Shown: one piece after another, positions 9,050 through 18,161 of the stretch
How the letters are laid out: every line of letters starts with the position of its first letter
Position numbering within the stretch: the first letter of the stretch is position 1
NCBI GenBank assembly: GCA_947493005.1
Contig: CANLOY010000003.1
Coordinates: 434,001-498,000 of the forward strand
DNA length: 64,000 bases
Source: an uncultured Roseivirga sp.
GTDB taxonomy: Bacteria > Bacteroidota > Bacteroidia > Cytophagales > Cyclobacteriaceae
Direction: 5' to 3'
Translations under genes and position numbers: made by a program
The notes under the pieces: model-generated
Seen by the model: the letters and a program-made list of their open reading frames with translations, nothing else
Told to the model about the DNA's origin: nothing
Databases searched by the model: none

Positions 9050-9955
9050 ATGCAGTTTTCACTTGAAGAGATTAAAAGATTCGGAAATATAGAATTATTG
9101 GCAAAACAAATGGTGGAAGGGTTCATAACTGGACTTCATAAATCACCATATCATGGATTTTCTGTTGAATTTGCTGAACACAGGTTATATAATAATGGAG
9201 AAAGCACACGCCACATAGACTGGAAGATTTTTGCCAAGACGGACCGTCTATATACTAAAAGGTATGAAGAAGAAACAAACCTAAGATGTCAACTGGTATT
9301 GGACCAATCTTCTTCCATGTACTATCCTACAAAGAACTTTGGAAAAATGCGCTTTAGCGTAATGGCGGCAGCCTCTCTCACCTACCTTTTACATAAACAA
9401 AGGGATGCTGTTGGGCTACATACATTTAGTGACCATCTAGAGATAGAAACTCCAGTCAAATCTTCAGCAGCACACACACATAAGTTGTTTCTACAACTGA
9501 ATGGTTTACTAGATAAGGAAAAGACTGAAAAGAGAACTAACGTAGCCCAAATCTTACACCAATTAGCTCAGAAAATACACAGACGTTCACTCGTTGTACT
9601 TTTTAGCGATATGTTTGACAATCAGAGCAATGAAGATGAACTAATGGCGGCTCTTCAACATCTGAAGCACAAGAAGCATGAAGTACTCTTATTTCACGTA
9701 ACCGACCACAAAACAGAGTTCAACTTTGAATTTGACGACAGACCTTATGAGTTTATTGATTCGGAAACCAAAGAACGCATCCGTTTAAACCCAGCTACCA
9801 TCAAAAAAGACTTCAGAAAACAAATGGATGGTTACTATCATGACCTTTACCTGAAATGTGCCAAACTGAAAATAGATCTGATAGAAGCCGACATTAACCA
9901 AGGGTTTGATCAGGTTTTAAAGGCATACTTGATCAAAAGAGGAAAGATGATTTAG
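9050..9955 (+). CDS. DUF58 domain protein with von Willebrand A-like fold
   Basis: A 301-residue protein with the DUF58 signature HRLYNNGESTRHIDWKIFAKTDRLYTKRYEEE (around residues 45-80), then a vWA-like domain with a partial MIDAS motif DQSSSMYYP and SDMFDN. DUF58 proteins usually sit beside a MoxR AAA ATPase and larger vWA membrane proteins and take part in chaperone-like complex assembly. None of those partners is adjacent here, so the gene is separated from its normal cluster in this window. The start at 9050 is the first ATG and matches the usual N-terminus (SLEEIKRFGNIELLAKQ). Confidence 0.9.
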   Translation: MQFSLEEIKRFGNIELLAKQMVEGFITGLHKSPYHGFSVEFAEHRLYNNGESTRHIDWKIFAKTDRLYTKRYEEETNLRCQLVLDQSSSMYYPTKNFGKMRFSVMAAASLTYLLHKQRDAVGLHTFSDHLEIETPVKSSAAHTHKLFLQLNGLLDKEKTEKRTNVAQILHQLAQKIHRRSLVVLFSDMFDNQSNEDELMAALQHLKHKKHEVLLFHVTDHKTEFNFEFDDRPYEFIDSETKERIRLNPATIKKDFRKQMDGYYHDLYLKCAKLKIDLIEADINQGFDQVLKAYLIKRGKMI

Positions 9956-9963
9956 TTTGACAA

Positions 9964-9997
9964 TAAAAAAGGTTTCCGTATGGAAACCTCTTCTTTG
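9964..9997. terminator. Bidirectional terminator between DUF58 and ferredoxin genes
   Basis: An 8-bp perfect stem AGGTTTCC/GGAAACCT (9970-9977 with 9982-9989) with a 4-nt loop, preceded by an A-run and followed by TCTTCTTTG. It lies between two convergent genes and can serve both. Confidence 0.75.
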
Positions 9998-10023
9998 TAA
10001 TCTATACTTTAAAAGCTAATCAG

Positions 10024-10374
<351 letters not shown>

Positions 10375-10446
10375 CTAAATCTTTTAATGATACTTCAACA
10401 AATTTTGAAGCATGAAGTTTCACTAAACCTCATTTTTTTTCAGCCG

Positions 10447-10454
10447 CAAAAGTA
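10447..10454 (-). promoter_or_regulatory. -7 promoter box of the ferredoxin gene (TACTTTTG)
   Basis: Read on the minus strand, TACTTTTG matches TAnnTTTG. It would give a leader of about 75 nt before the ferredoxin ATG. No clear -33 TTTG is present at ideal spacing. Confidence 0.4.
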
Positions 10455-10488
10455 ATATGGAATTTACAACTGAAGTAAAGTTAACGTG

Positions 10489-10496
10489 TATTTTTG
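10489..10496 (+). promoter_or_regulatory. -7 promoter box of the acyl-CoA reductase gene (TATTTTTG)
   Basis: TATTTTTG matches TAnnTTTG 17 nt before the ATG at 10513, giving a leader of about a dozen nucleotides. It is divergent from the ferredoxin promoter 35 bp away. Confidence 0.4.
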
Positions 10497-10512
10497 CAGG
10501 AACATTTTGAAA

Positions 10513-11529
10513 ATGACCTTACAAGAGCGAAAAGAGAGTTTAAAATTACTCGGTGAGTGGTTTAAAACTATTGATAATAATAAGTTGGAGGAGCTTTGCT
10601 TAATGGCAGGCAATGAAAACAACTGGTTCACTCCGGCAAACATCAAATCAGCTTTCTCTGCCTGGGCCATGGCGTTAACCTCAGAGAATATTGAGAAATG
10701 GATTTCAGCATACCACTTAGACAATGAACCTTCAAAAAAAGTCGGGCTGATTTTAGCGGGAAACTTACCTCTGGTTGGCCTTCACGACCTCTTATCAGTA
10801 CTTATTTCGGGTAATTTGGCACATGTTAAATATTCTTCTCAAGACAGGTCTTTGATGAATGCCGTTGTCAACAAACTCATAGAAATTGACACTCGGTTCG
10901 CTGAAAAAATCACTTCTATTGAACAGCTTAAAGGTGTTGATGCTGTAATTGCTACCGGTTCGGATAATAGTGCACGTTACTTCAAACACTATTTTTCAAA
11001 ATACCCTCATATCATCAGACAAAACCGGGTTTCTGTAGGTATAATCAAAGGAAATGAAACAAGTAATGAACTTGAAAAAATAGGACAAGATGCATTTCAG
11101 TATTTCGGTTTAGGCTGTAGAAATGTTTCGAAGATTTATGTACCAAAAGGTTTTGAACTTCCAGAACTCATCAAACCATTGGAGTCTTATAACTCAGTAC
11201 TGGATCATCATAAATACAGAAACAACTACGATTACAATAAATCCATCTATTTAGTTAATAAAGAGCCACACCTTGATTCTGGATTCTTCTTGATGCGGGA
11301 AAGTGATGAGCTGGTCTCTCCTATTTCTGTACTCTTTTATGAAACCTATAATAGTGAAGCAGAACTGGATTTGAAACTTTCGACTTACAGAGATAAAATA
11401 CAGTGCATTGTTTCTGCAAATGGTTGGTATGAAGGGAGCGTCCCATTTGGAGAAGCACAAACTCCAGAACTTTGGGACTATGCTGATGGAGTAGATACAA
11501 TAGAATTTCTTAACAGTCTGACTAAGTAA
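10513..11529 (+). CDS. Acyl-CoA reductase (LuxC family)
   Basis: I place the start at the ATG at 10513, because the upstream in-frame GTG at 10486 overlaps the promoter box. The 338-residue product contains the LuxC-like pattern: VGLILAGNLPLVGLHDLLSVLISGN (nucleotide-binding region, near residue 80), DAVIATGSDNSARYFKHYFSKYPHIIRQNR, and FGLGCRNVSKIYVPKGF with the candidate catalytic cysteine. The family reduces fatty acyl-CoA or acyl-protein to aldehyde using NADPH; non-luminous Bacteroidota carry it widely. The role here is unknown, perhaps long-chain alcohol or wax precursor synthesis (inference). Confidence 0.85.
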   Translation: MTLQERKESLKLLGEWFKTIDNNKLEELCLMAGNENNWFTPANIKSAFSAWAMALTSENIEKWISAYHLDNEPSKKVGLILAGNLPLVGLHDLLSVLISGNLAHVKYSSQDRSLMNAVVNKLIEIDTRFAEKITSIEQLKGVDAVIATGSDNSARYFKHYFSKYPHIIRQNRVSVGIIKGNETSNELEKIGQDAFQYFGLGCRNVSKIYVPKGFELPELIKPLESYNSVLDHHKYRNNYDYNKSIYLVNKEPHLDSGFFLMRESDELVSPISVLFYETYNSEAELDLKLSTYRDKIQCIVSANGWYEGSVPFGEAQTPELWDYADGVDTIEFLNSLTK

Positions 11530-11594
11530 TATAGATAGGTCATTTCCGATTTTTCCTATTGTATTGCGCTTAAGTAACTTACCTTGCCAAAACC

Positions 11595-12614
11595 ATGCGG
11601 AAAGTCGGAAAAACCTTAATACACATTTTACTCGCCTTAATACTGGTTTGCCAGTCAGTTCAAGCTCAGGCCAATTCTTCGAAGATTGGGGAAAGTGAAT
11701 ACTTTGAGTTTTACAGTAACTTCTGGTTCAACCTTCACCACTTTGTTTATCAAGAAGCACTTTATCAAAAGGTAGGCACTAAAACCATTCTTTCTAAAGA
11801 AGAATCCAAGCTTCTGAGTTCTGGTCAAAAATCCATATTTGAGAGTGTAGTTGAATATTATAAGGTTAATCTTTTAGACGAAGATCTTAGAATGAGTGAC
11901 TTCATGACTGATTTTAAGCATTGGGTAACTGATACACAGACCGGTTTTGCGTTTAAAGAAGTCCCTGACCAATTTCAGGCGCTTTGTAAAGAGTTAAAAA
12001 AAATCTCTTCAATCTATCAGGACTTGTTTTGGAATAACCATCAGAAGTACAACAATCAAACATTAAATGAGAACATCAACCTTATCAAGACGATTGAAAA
12101 ATCTGTTGTTGAAAAGCTAAGCAATCAAACGCGAGAACGCTGGCAAAGGAAAAAAATAAGGGTTGACATTACTGCTTATGCTAAAGCCACCCCACGAAAC
12201 TTAAGAGACAGACCCTATACTACCACTTACCCTACTCATATAGTAATGAATTCAAAAACAGCCGATGGTACACCGGGAAACTGGCTAGAGCTACTGTTTC
12301 ATGAAGCTAGCCATCATCTCATTGGGTCTAGCACTGGTTTTGTTGGAGGTACAATTCAAGATGTAGCCAGAAGCTTACAGACGCAAAGTCCTCGAAGTCT
12401 TTGGCATGCTTACTTGTTCTATTTCTCTGGCTTTTATGTGAAAGAAGCGATAGAACAAAAAGGCATTAACAATTATGAACTTTACATGAAAAGAAACCAG
12501 GTGTTTGCTCGCTATATCCCTCACCTTGAGAAGTTCTTACCATTGTATCTTAAGGGAGAAAAGTCATTGGCAGATGTCACCAGAGACATCATTTTAAAGA
12601 TTAACAAACCATAG
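11595..12614 (+). CDS. Secreted protein with HExxH zinc-metallopeptidase-like motif
   Basis: A 339-residue product with a clear signal peptide (cleavage likely after SVQAQA, near residue 27). The only strong motif is LLFHEASHHLI, an HExxH zincin helix, at about residues 233-243, preceded by PTHIVMNSKTADGTPGNWLE. This suggests a zinc-dependent hydrolase exported to the periplasm, although the third zinc ligand cannot be fixed by eye. I do not recognise a named family. It is spaced about 65 nt before the fatty-acid transporter and may be cotranscribed with it. Confidence 0.65.
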   Translation: MRKVGKTLIHILLALILVCQSVQAQANSSKIGESEYFEFYSNFWFNLHHFVYQEALYQKVGTKTILSKEESKLLSSGQKSIFESVVEYYKVNLLDEDLRMSDFMTDFKHWVTDTQTGFAFKEVPDQFQALCKELKKISSIYQDLFWNNHQKYNNQTLNENINLIKTIEKSVVEKLSNQTRERWQRKKIRVDITAYAKATPRNLRDRPYTTTYPTHIVMNSKTADGTPGNWLELLFHEASHHLIGSSTGFVGGTIQDVARSLQTQSPRSLWHAYLFYFSGFYVKEAIEQKGINNYELYMKRNQVFARYIPHLEKFLPLYLKGEKSLADVTRDIILKINKP

Positions 12615-12681
12615 AACCGACTCAAGTCAGTCGAAAACTAATCTTAGTTGTTCGGTTGCCACTTTTCAAGCATATTAGAGT

Positions 12682-14031
12682 ATGCAAGAAGATAGTACCT
12701 ACTTTCGACTGATCAGGAACATTCTACCCTCTCCCTTCTCAATAGCTGTAATCCTTACACTACTGACATTTCTGCTCGCTCTGATTTTTACTCAGAGACC
12801 TGAAAACGCAGTATATCCCTACCCTATCAAAATTCTGGAGTATTGGCAAACTGGTTTCTGGGAGCTATTGACATTTACCATGCAAATGGCCTTAATTCTG
12901 GTTTTAGGCCATACATTGGCCCTTACTCCTTTGTTCAACAAACTAATCAGCACTTTAACTAATTACTGCAGCAATTCAGCCAAATCGGCCTTCTTGATTA
13001 GCTTTATAACCATTCTTTTAAGCTTTGTGAATTGGGGGCTATGCCTGGTTTTTGGAGCCATTTTCGCAAGAAAAGTAGCAGACAAGGCACAAGCCAATGG
13101 TTGGAAACTCAATTACCCACTGATTGGCGCTGCAGGGTACTCAGGAATGATGTGTTGGCATGGAGGTTTTTCTGGCTCCGCACCGCTCACAGTATCTGGA
13201 AAAAAACACTTTCTAGTAGATCAGATTGGAGTAATCGACATTAGCCAAACGCTGCTTTCAGGAATGAATTTAACGGCTTCCGTTCTACTAATCTTAATCG
13301 TACCTACCGTTTTTTACTTCCTAGGCAAGAAGAGTATTGGTTCAGAAATCAACCTTCCTATACTTGAAAAGACTTCTGACGATACAACCGCAGTACAGGG
13401 AGCCGAAAGAATAGATCATTCAAAGATTATTGCGGGTACATTCGGTCTAATCATTTGTTTTTTGGCCATAAGAGAAATCTACACCACACCAAAAGGCAGC
13501 GGCTTGGGCTTTATCAATCTTAATTATATTAACTTTTTCCTCTTTGGTTTATGTGTTTTACTTCACGGATCGTTCCATAAATTCCTGATTGCAGTTCAAG
13601 AAGCTATTGGAGGAGCAGCCGGAATAATCATACAATTCCCACTCTATGCCGGCATTATGGGGATTATGAAATATTCAGGGCTTGGTGCCATGGTATCGTT
13701 AGGTTTTGTAGAAATATCCAATGCCACTACCCTACCTATTTTCACACTCCTGAGCGCAGGACTTGTGAACATTTTTGTACCAAGTGGTGGTGGGCAATGG
13801 GCAGTTCAGGGACCAATTATTACCGAAGCCGCTCAGACACTAAATGTATCTGTTCCTAAAGCTATTATGGCCTTGTCTTATGGCGACCAACTAACCAATA
13901 TGCTACAGCCTTTCTGGGCACTACCGCTTTTGGGCATTACAAAACTGAAAGCCAAAGACATATTACCTTACAGTGGCCTTGTTATGCTAGTAGGTCTGGC
14001 CATTTTTGTCTCTATATTATTGTTGTTTTAA
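12682..14031 (+). CDS. Short-chain fatty acid transporter family protein (AtoE/TIGR00366-like)
   Basis: A 449-residue integral membrane protein with about eleven to twelve hydrophobic segments. Recognisable AtoE-type stretches include FWELLTFTMQMALILVLGH, SFVNWGLCLVFGAIFARKVA, MMCWHGGFSGSAPLTV, and the C-terminal FVPSGGGQWAVQGPII with YGDQLTNMLQPFWALPLLGI. The family moves short-chain fatty acids such as butyrate or acetoacetate across the inner membrane. The length and conserved motifs indicate an intact gene; the substrate is inferred from the family. Confidence 0.85.
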   Translation: MQEDSTYFRLIRNILPSPFSIAVILTLLTFLLALIFTQRPENAVYPYPIKILEYWQTGFWELLTFTMQMALILVLGHTLALTPLFNKLISTLTNYCSNSAKSAFLISFITILLSFVNWGLCLVFGAIFARKVADKAQANGWKLNYPLIGAAGYSGMMCWHGGFSGSAPLTVSGKKHFLVDQIGVIDISQTLLSGMNLTASVLLILIVPTVFYFLGKKSIGSEINLPILEKTSDDTTAVQGAERIDHSKIIAGTFGLIICFLAIREIYTTPKGSGLGFINLNYINFFLFGLCVLLHGSFHKFLIAVQEAIGGAAGIIIQFPLYAGIMGIMKYSGLGAMVSLGFVEISNATTLPIFTLLSAGLVNIFVPSGGGQWAVQGPIITEAAQTLNVSVPKAIMALSYGDQLTNMLQPFWALPLLGITKLKAKDILPYSGLVMLVGLAIFVSILLLF

Positions 14032-14111
14032 GTCATTCTCCTAATCTGCACGTTTATACTATCAGAAATTTAAATCGTTAACTTTAAGAACATCAACCAA
14101 AAGCCAAGGCC

Positions 14112-14864
14112 TTGTCAAACAAGTATTCACTTTCAGGGAATAAGAAAAAGTCTCCTTTAAGTAGTCTCCTCAAAATCATACTGGAGTTAATCATCATTAT
14201 TATTGGTATTTACATTGCCTTTCAGCTTGAGAATGGAAAAGAGAGAAGACAAACCGAAGCTTTAGAAAAGAAATACCTGGAACAACTTTTAGAGGAAGCA
14301 AAAATTAACCAAAGTGAGCTGGAAGCCGATCAGGATGCGCGTAGAATTCAGTTAGAGTACCTGAGGAAGCTGGTTGAAACAACAAACCGTACTGTAGCTC
14401 CCGATACATTGAGGAATGCCATGAAGCAACTCTTGATGATCAGGCTATACTCTCCTACTGATGCCGTATATCAAGACCTTGTTTCTTCGGGTAATCTGGG
14501 TATTATAAAATCTGACACTATCAAACTCACACTATTCAACTATCGAAGGTATCTTTCTCGTGTTCCCCTAACGGAAGAAAGTGATTTACAAATGATAGCA
14601 GATCAGCTAGAGCCTTACCTGATTGAAAAAAAGGTATTATCACTTTTAGAAGCACATGATAATATTCCTGAAATAGATATTTCTCAGCAGCAAACAGATC
14701 GTATCATCAGATCACTTTTAAACGACAGAGCCTTTATAGATTTGGTCTATTTAAGGATACATAAAGTACGTGATGCCATTTATTTTGAAAACCCAATGCA
14801 ATGGCGACTTCGTGAATTAATAACACTCCTCGAGGCAGAACTGAGCTTACTTGAAAACCGCTAG
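14112..14864 (+). CDS. DUF6090-like single-pass membrane protein
   Basis: The 250-residue ORF begins at a TTG, the only plausible start because an in-frame stop lies 27 nt upstream. After a basic N-terminus there is one membrane helix (LLKIILELIIIIIGIYIAFQLEN, residues about 18-40), then a charged helical extramembrane domain. The pattern of a helix ending in IGIYIAFQLE(N/E) followed by a long coiled region is that of DUF6090 proteins, abundant and uncharacterised in Bacteroidota. It is probably monocistronic. Confidence 0.75.
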   Translation: MSNKYSLSGNKKKSPLSSLLKIILELIIIIIGIYIAFQLENGKERRQTEALEKKYLEQLLEEAKINQSELEADQDARRIQLEYLRKLVETTNRTVAPDTLRNAMKQLLMIRLYSPTDAVYQDLVSSGNLGIIKSDTIKLTLFNYRRYLSRVPLTEESDLQMIADQLEPYLIEKKVLSLLEAHDNIPEIDISQQQTDRIIRSLLNDRAFIDLVYLRIHKVRDAIYFENPMQWRLRELITLLEAELSLLENR

Positions 14865-14917
14865 TTCAGTAACCGACAATCCTCTGCATTTCGGGTTTTA
14901 TTTCATGTGAAATTTGA

Positions 14918-14950
14918 TAACTTTGCGCCCCCTTGCAAGGACTAACTTTG
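14918..14950 (+). promoter_or_regulatory. Two tandem -7 boxes upstream of acnB (both TAACTTTG)
   Basis: Identical TAACTTTG boxes occur at 14918-14925 and 14943-14950, 25 nt apart, both fitting TAnnTTTG. They suggest two start sites and leaders of about 150 and 170 nt ahead of the acnB ATG at 15099. Neither has a perfect TTTG at -33. Confidence 0.4.
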
Positions 14951-15098
14951 CAGGTTCGAAAAACCCTTTTCCATGGCTTCTATATCAATACGATTTAAGC
15001 CGTTTAGAAAGAATACCTGCACAGCTAGAAAGGGAGTAAAGTAGTTGGGTGAACGCCTGCTTTATAATTCTGACTTTAACATTGAAATTGTTGCATTT

Positions 15099-17888
15099 AT
15101 GAGTATTTATGAAGATTACATCAAAGAGATTGAAGAACGAAAAGACTTGGGGCTTCACCCCAAACCAATTGATGGCAGTGAATTGCTGAGCGAAATCATA
15201 GCTCAAATCAAAGACTTAAGTCATCCACACCGAGCAGACTCTCTTAATTTCTTCATTTACAATACATTACCAGGAACCACAAGTGCAGCTGGTGCAAAAG
15301 CAAAATTCTTAAAAGAAATCATTCTTGGTGAATCTTCTGTCGAAGAAATCACGCCTGCTTTTGCCTTTGAATTGTTATCACATATGAAAGGTGGGCCTTC
15401 TATTGAAGTACTACTCGATCTGGCATTGGGAAATGATGAAGCAACAGCGCTTGAAGCGGCCAAAGTGTTAAAGACTCAGGTTTTCCTTTATGAAGCAGAT
15501 ACAGATAGACTGGAAAAAGCCTACAATGAGGGCGATACAATTGCCAAAGACATAATTGAAAGCTATGCACAAGCTGAGTTCTTTACCAAACTTCCGGAGG
15601 TTGAGGAAGAAATTGAAATCGTAACCTTCATAGCAGGCACTGGAGATATCTCTACCGATTTACTTTCCCCTGGAGCCGATGCGCACTCAAGGTCAGATCG
15701 AGAACTACATGGTCAGTGCATTTTTGAGCACAACAAAGACATGCAAAATGAGCTTACAGCGCTAAAGGCAAAGCATCCTGATAAACGTGTGATGTTGATC
15801 GCTGAGAAAGGCACAATGGGTGTAGGTTCTTCTAGAATGTCGGGAGTAAACAATGTGGCTTTATGGACAGGTATTCAATCAAGTCCTTACGTTCCTTTCA
15901 TTAACATTGCCCCTATCATAGCAGGTACTAATGGGATTGCGCCAATATTCTTAACAACGGTTGGTGTAACCGGAGGTATCGGAATTGATCTGAAAAACTG
16001 GGTACAGAAAAAAGATGCAGATGGAAACACTGTTCGTGATGCAGACGGAGAGCCTGTATTAGAACAAACCTATTCGGTTGAAACAGGTACTGTTTTAACA
16101 ATCAATACCAAGGAAAAGAAATTATACAACGGAGATCAGGAACTGATGGACATATCAGCTGCCTTAACTCCACAAAAAGTTGAGTTTATTAAAGCAGGTG
16201 GTTCATATGCCGTTGTATTTGGTAAAAAACTACAAACCTTCGCTGCTAAAGTTTTAGGTATTGAAGCACCAGTGGTGTTTGCCCCTTCTAAAGAGGTTTC
16301 TCATGAAGGACAAGGACTTACTGCTGTTGAAAAAATCTTTAACAAAAATGCAGTAGGCAATACTCCCGGTAAAACATTACATGCCGGTTCTAACGCACGT
16401 GTGGAAGTAAACATTGTAGGTTCTCAAGACACTACCGGTCTAATGACTTCTCAAGAATTGGAAATGATGGCCGCTACAGTTATCTCTCCAATTGTTGATG
16501 GTGCCTACCAATCTGGTTGCCATACTGCTTCTGTTTGGGACAAAAAAGCACAAGCCAATATTCCTAAACTGATGAAGTTTATGAACGATTTTGGGTTGAT
16601 AACTGCTCGTGACCCTAAAGGTGGATATCATGCCATGACAGACGTAATTCATAAGGTACTGAATGATATTACCATTGACGATTGGGCAATTATTATTGGT
16701 GGTGACTCCCACACAAGGATGTCAAAAGGAGTAGCATTTGGTGCTGATTCTGGTACAGTAGCACTTGCCTTGGCCACTGGTGAAGCTTCCATGCCAATTC
16801 CGGAGTCAGTGAAAGTGACTTTCAAAGGCAACATGAAAAGCTACATGGACTTCCGTGATGTAGTACACGCCACACAGCAACAAATGTTGAAGCAGTTTGG
16901 TGGAGAGAATGTATTCCAGGGTCGTGTAATAGAAGTGCACATTGGAACACTTACTGCCGATGAAGCCTTTACATTTACCGACTGGACAGCCGAAATGAAA
17001 GCAAAAGCTTCCATCTGCATTTCAGAAGATGAGACATTGATTGAATCACTTGAAATTGCCAAGTCCAGAATTCAGATAATGATTGAAAAGGGCATGGACA
17101 ATGCAAAACAAGTCCTTAAAGGCTTGGTTGAAAAAGCCAATGCTCGAATTACTGAAATCAGATCTGGTGAAAAACCAGCACTGACACCTGATACAAATGC
17201 CAAATACTATGCTGAAGTAGTAGTTGACCTTGATGCCATTGGCGAACCAATGATTGCCGATCCGGATGTCAACAATGAAGATGTTTCCAAACGATATACG
17301 CATGACACCATCAGACCGCTTTCTTACTACGGTGGAGAAAAGAAAGTAGATCTGGGTTTTGTAGGCTCATGCATGGTGCATAAAGGCGATATGAAAATAT
17401 TGGCTCAAATGCTGAAAAATGTAGAAGCACAACAAGGCAAAGTTGACTTTCAGGCGCCATTGGTAGTAGCTCCTCCTACTTACAATATTGTAGACGAATT
17501 GAAAGAAGAAGGAGATTGGGAAGTATTACAAAAATACTCAGGCTTTGAGTTTGATGACAATAACCCAAAAGCTGCTGCACGTACAAAGTATGATAACATG
17601 CTTTACTTAGAGCGCCCGGGTTGTAACCTCTGTATGGGTAATCAGGAGAAAGCTGAGCCTGGAGACACTGTAATGGCTACCTCTACCCGTCTATTCCAGG
17701 GACGTGTGGTTAAAGATTCTAACGAGAAGAAAGGGGAATCACTGCTCTCATCAACTCCAGTAGTAGTACTTTCTACCATTCTAGGTAGAACACCGACTAT
17801 GGAAGAATATGAGAATGCGGTAGATGGAATTGTATTAACCAAGTTTGCGCCACCGAATAAGGAACTAAGTTCTATGGCAGCTGTTTAA
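15099..17888 (+). CDS. acnB: Bifunctional aconitate hydratase 2 / 2-methylisocitrate dehydratase (AcnB)
   Basis: I set the start at the ATG at 15099 (MSIYEDYIKEIEERKDLG), which matches the N-terminus of AcnB; a TTG 54 nt upstream is in frame but unlikely. The 929-residue product has the AcnB order: a HEAT-like N-terminal domain (residues 1-160), a swivel domain with MLIAEKGTMGVGSSRMSGVNNVA, then the catalytic core. Fe-S cluster ligands appear in VGSCMVHKGD and PGCNLCMGNQ. It converts citrate to isocitrate in the TCA cycle and 2-methylaconitate to 2-methylisocitrate. A strong terminator follows at once, so it is monocistronic. Confidence 0.95.
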   Translation: MSIYEDYIKEIEERKDLGLHPKPIDGSELLSEIIAQIKDLSHPHRADSLNFFIYNTLPGTTSAAGAKAKFLKEIILGESSVEEITPAFAFELLSHMKGGPSIEVLLDLALGNDEATALEAAKVLKTQVFLYEADTDRLEKAYNEGDTIAKDIIESYAQAEFFTKLPEVEEEIEIVTFIAGTGDISTDLLSPGADAHSRSDRELHGQCIFEHNKDMQNELTALKAKHPDKRVMLIAEKGTMGVGSSRMSGVNNVALWTGIQSSPYVPFINIAPIIAGTNGIAPIFLTTVGVTGGIGIDLKNWVQKKDADGNTVRDADGEPVLEQTYSVETGTVLTINTKEKKLYNGDQELMDISAALTPQKVEFIKAGGSYAVVFGKKLQTFAAKVLGIEAPVVFAPSKEVSHEGQGLTAVEKIFNKNAVGNTPGKTLHAGSNARVEVNIVGSQDTTGLMTSQELEMMAATVISPIVDGAYQSGCHTASVWDKKAQANIPKLMKFMNDFGLITARDPKGGYHAMTDVIHKVLNDITIDDWAIIIGGDSHTRMSKGVAFGADSGTVALALATGEASMPIPESVKVTFKGNMKSYMDFRDVVHATQQQMLKQFGGENVFQGRVIEVHIGTLTADEAFTFTDWTAEMKAKASICISEDETLIESLEIAKSRIQIMIEKGMDNAKQVLKGLVEKANARITEIRSGEKPALTPDTNAKYYAEVVVDLDAIGEPMIADPDVNNEDVSKRYTHDTIRPLSYYGGEKKVDLGFVGSCMVHKGDMKILAQMLKNVEAQQGKVDFQAPLVVAPPTYNIVDELKEEGDWEVLQKYSGFEFDDNNPKAAARTKYDNMLYLERPGCNLCMGNQEKAEPGDTVMATSTRLFQGRVVKDSNEKKGESLLSSTPVVVLSTILGRTPTMEEYENAVDGIVLTKFAPPNKELSSMAAV

Positions 17889-17910
17889 GCAACACTTTTA
17901 GAAACCTATT

Positions 17911-17955
17911 GAAAAGCCCTATAGCTCAATTGAGTCTATTGGGCTTTTCGTTTTA
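17911..17955 (+). terminator. Long-stem terminator after acnB
   Basis: A nearly continuous hairpin: GAAAAGCCC (17911-17919) pairs with GGGCTTTTC (17941-17949), ATAG with CTAT, and the tip is the palindrome CTCAATTGAG. The 3' side continues GTTTTA. Confidence 0.85.
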
Positions 17956-18161
17956 CTAAACTAACTTCTCAGAAGGAGCTGTTCGAAACTTGTTAATGAT
18001 TTTATCACAGCTCTGCAACAACCACTGAATAGATAGCTAATTCAGCAAAACAAGAATAAAAAGAACTTGGTAATTCTTTCGTATTAACTTCTTAAAATAC
18101 AGTTATTATGGAACCTTTTAGTAAATTCCACATATAAACGAGTTAGTCACAATAATAAAAA

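Noticed and set aside
15045-15098. TTG start for acnB
   Set aside because: The added 18 residues do not resemble AcnB; the ATG at 15099 fits the family.
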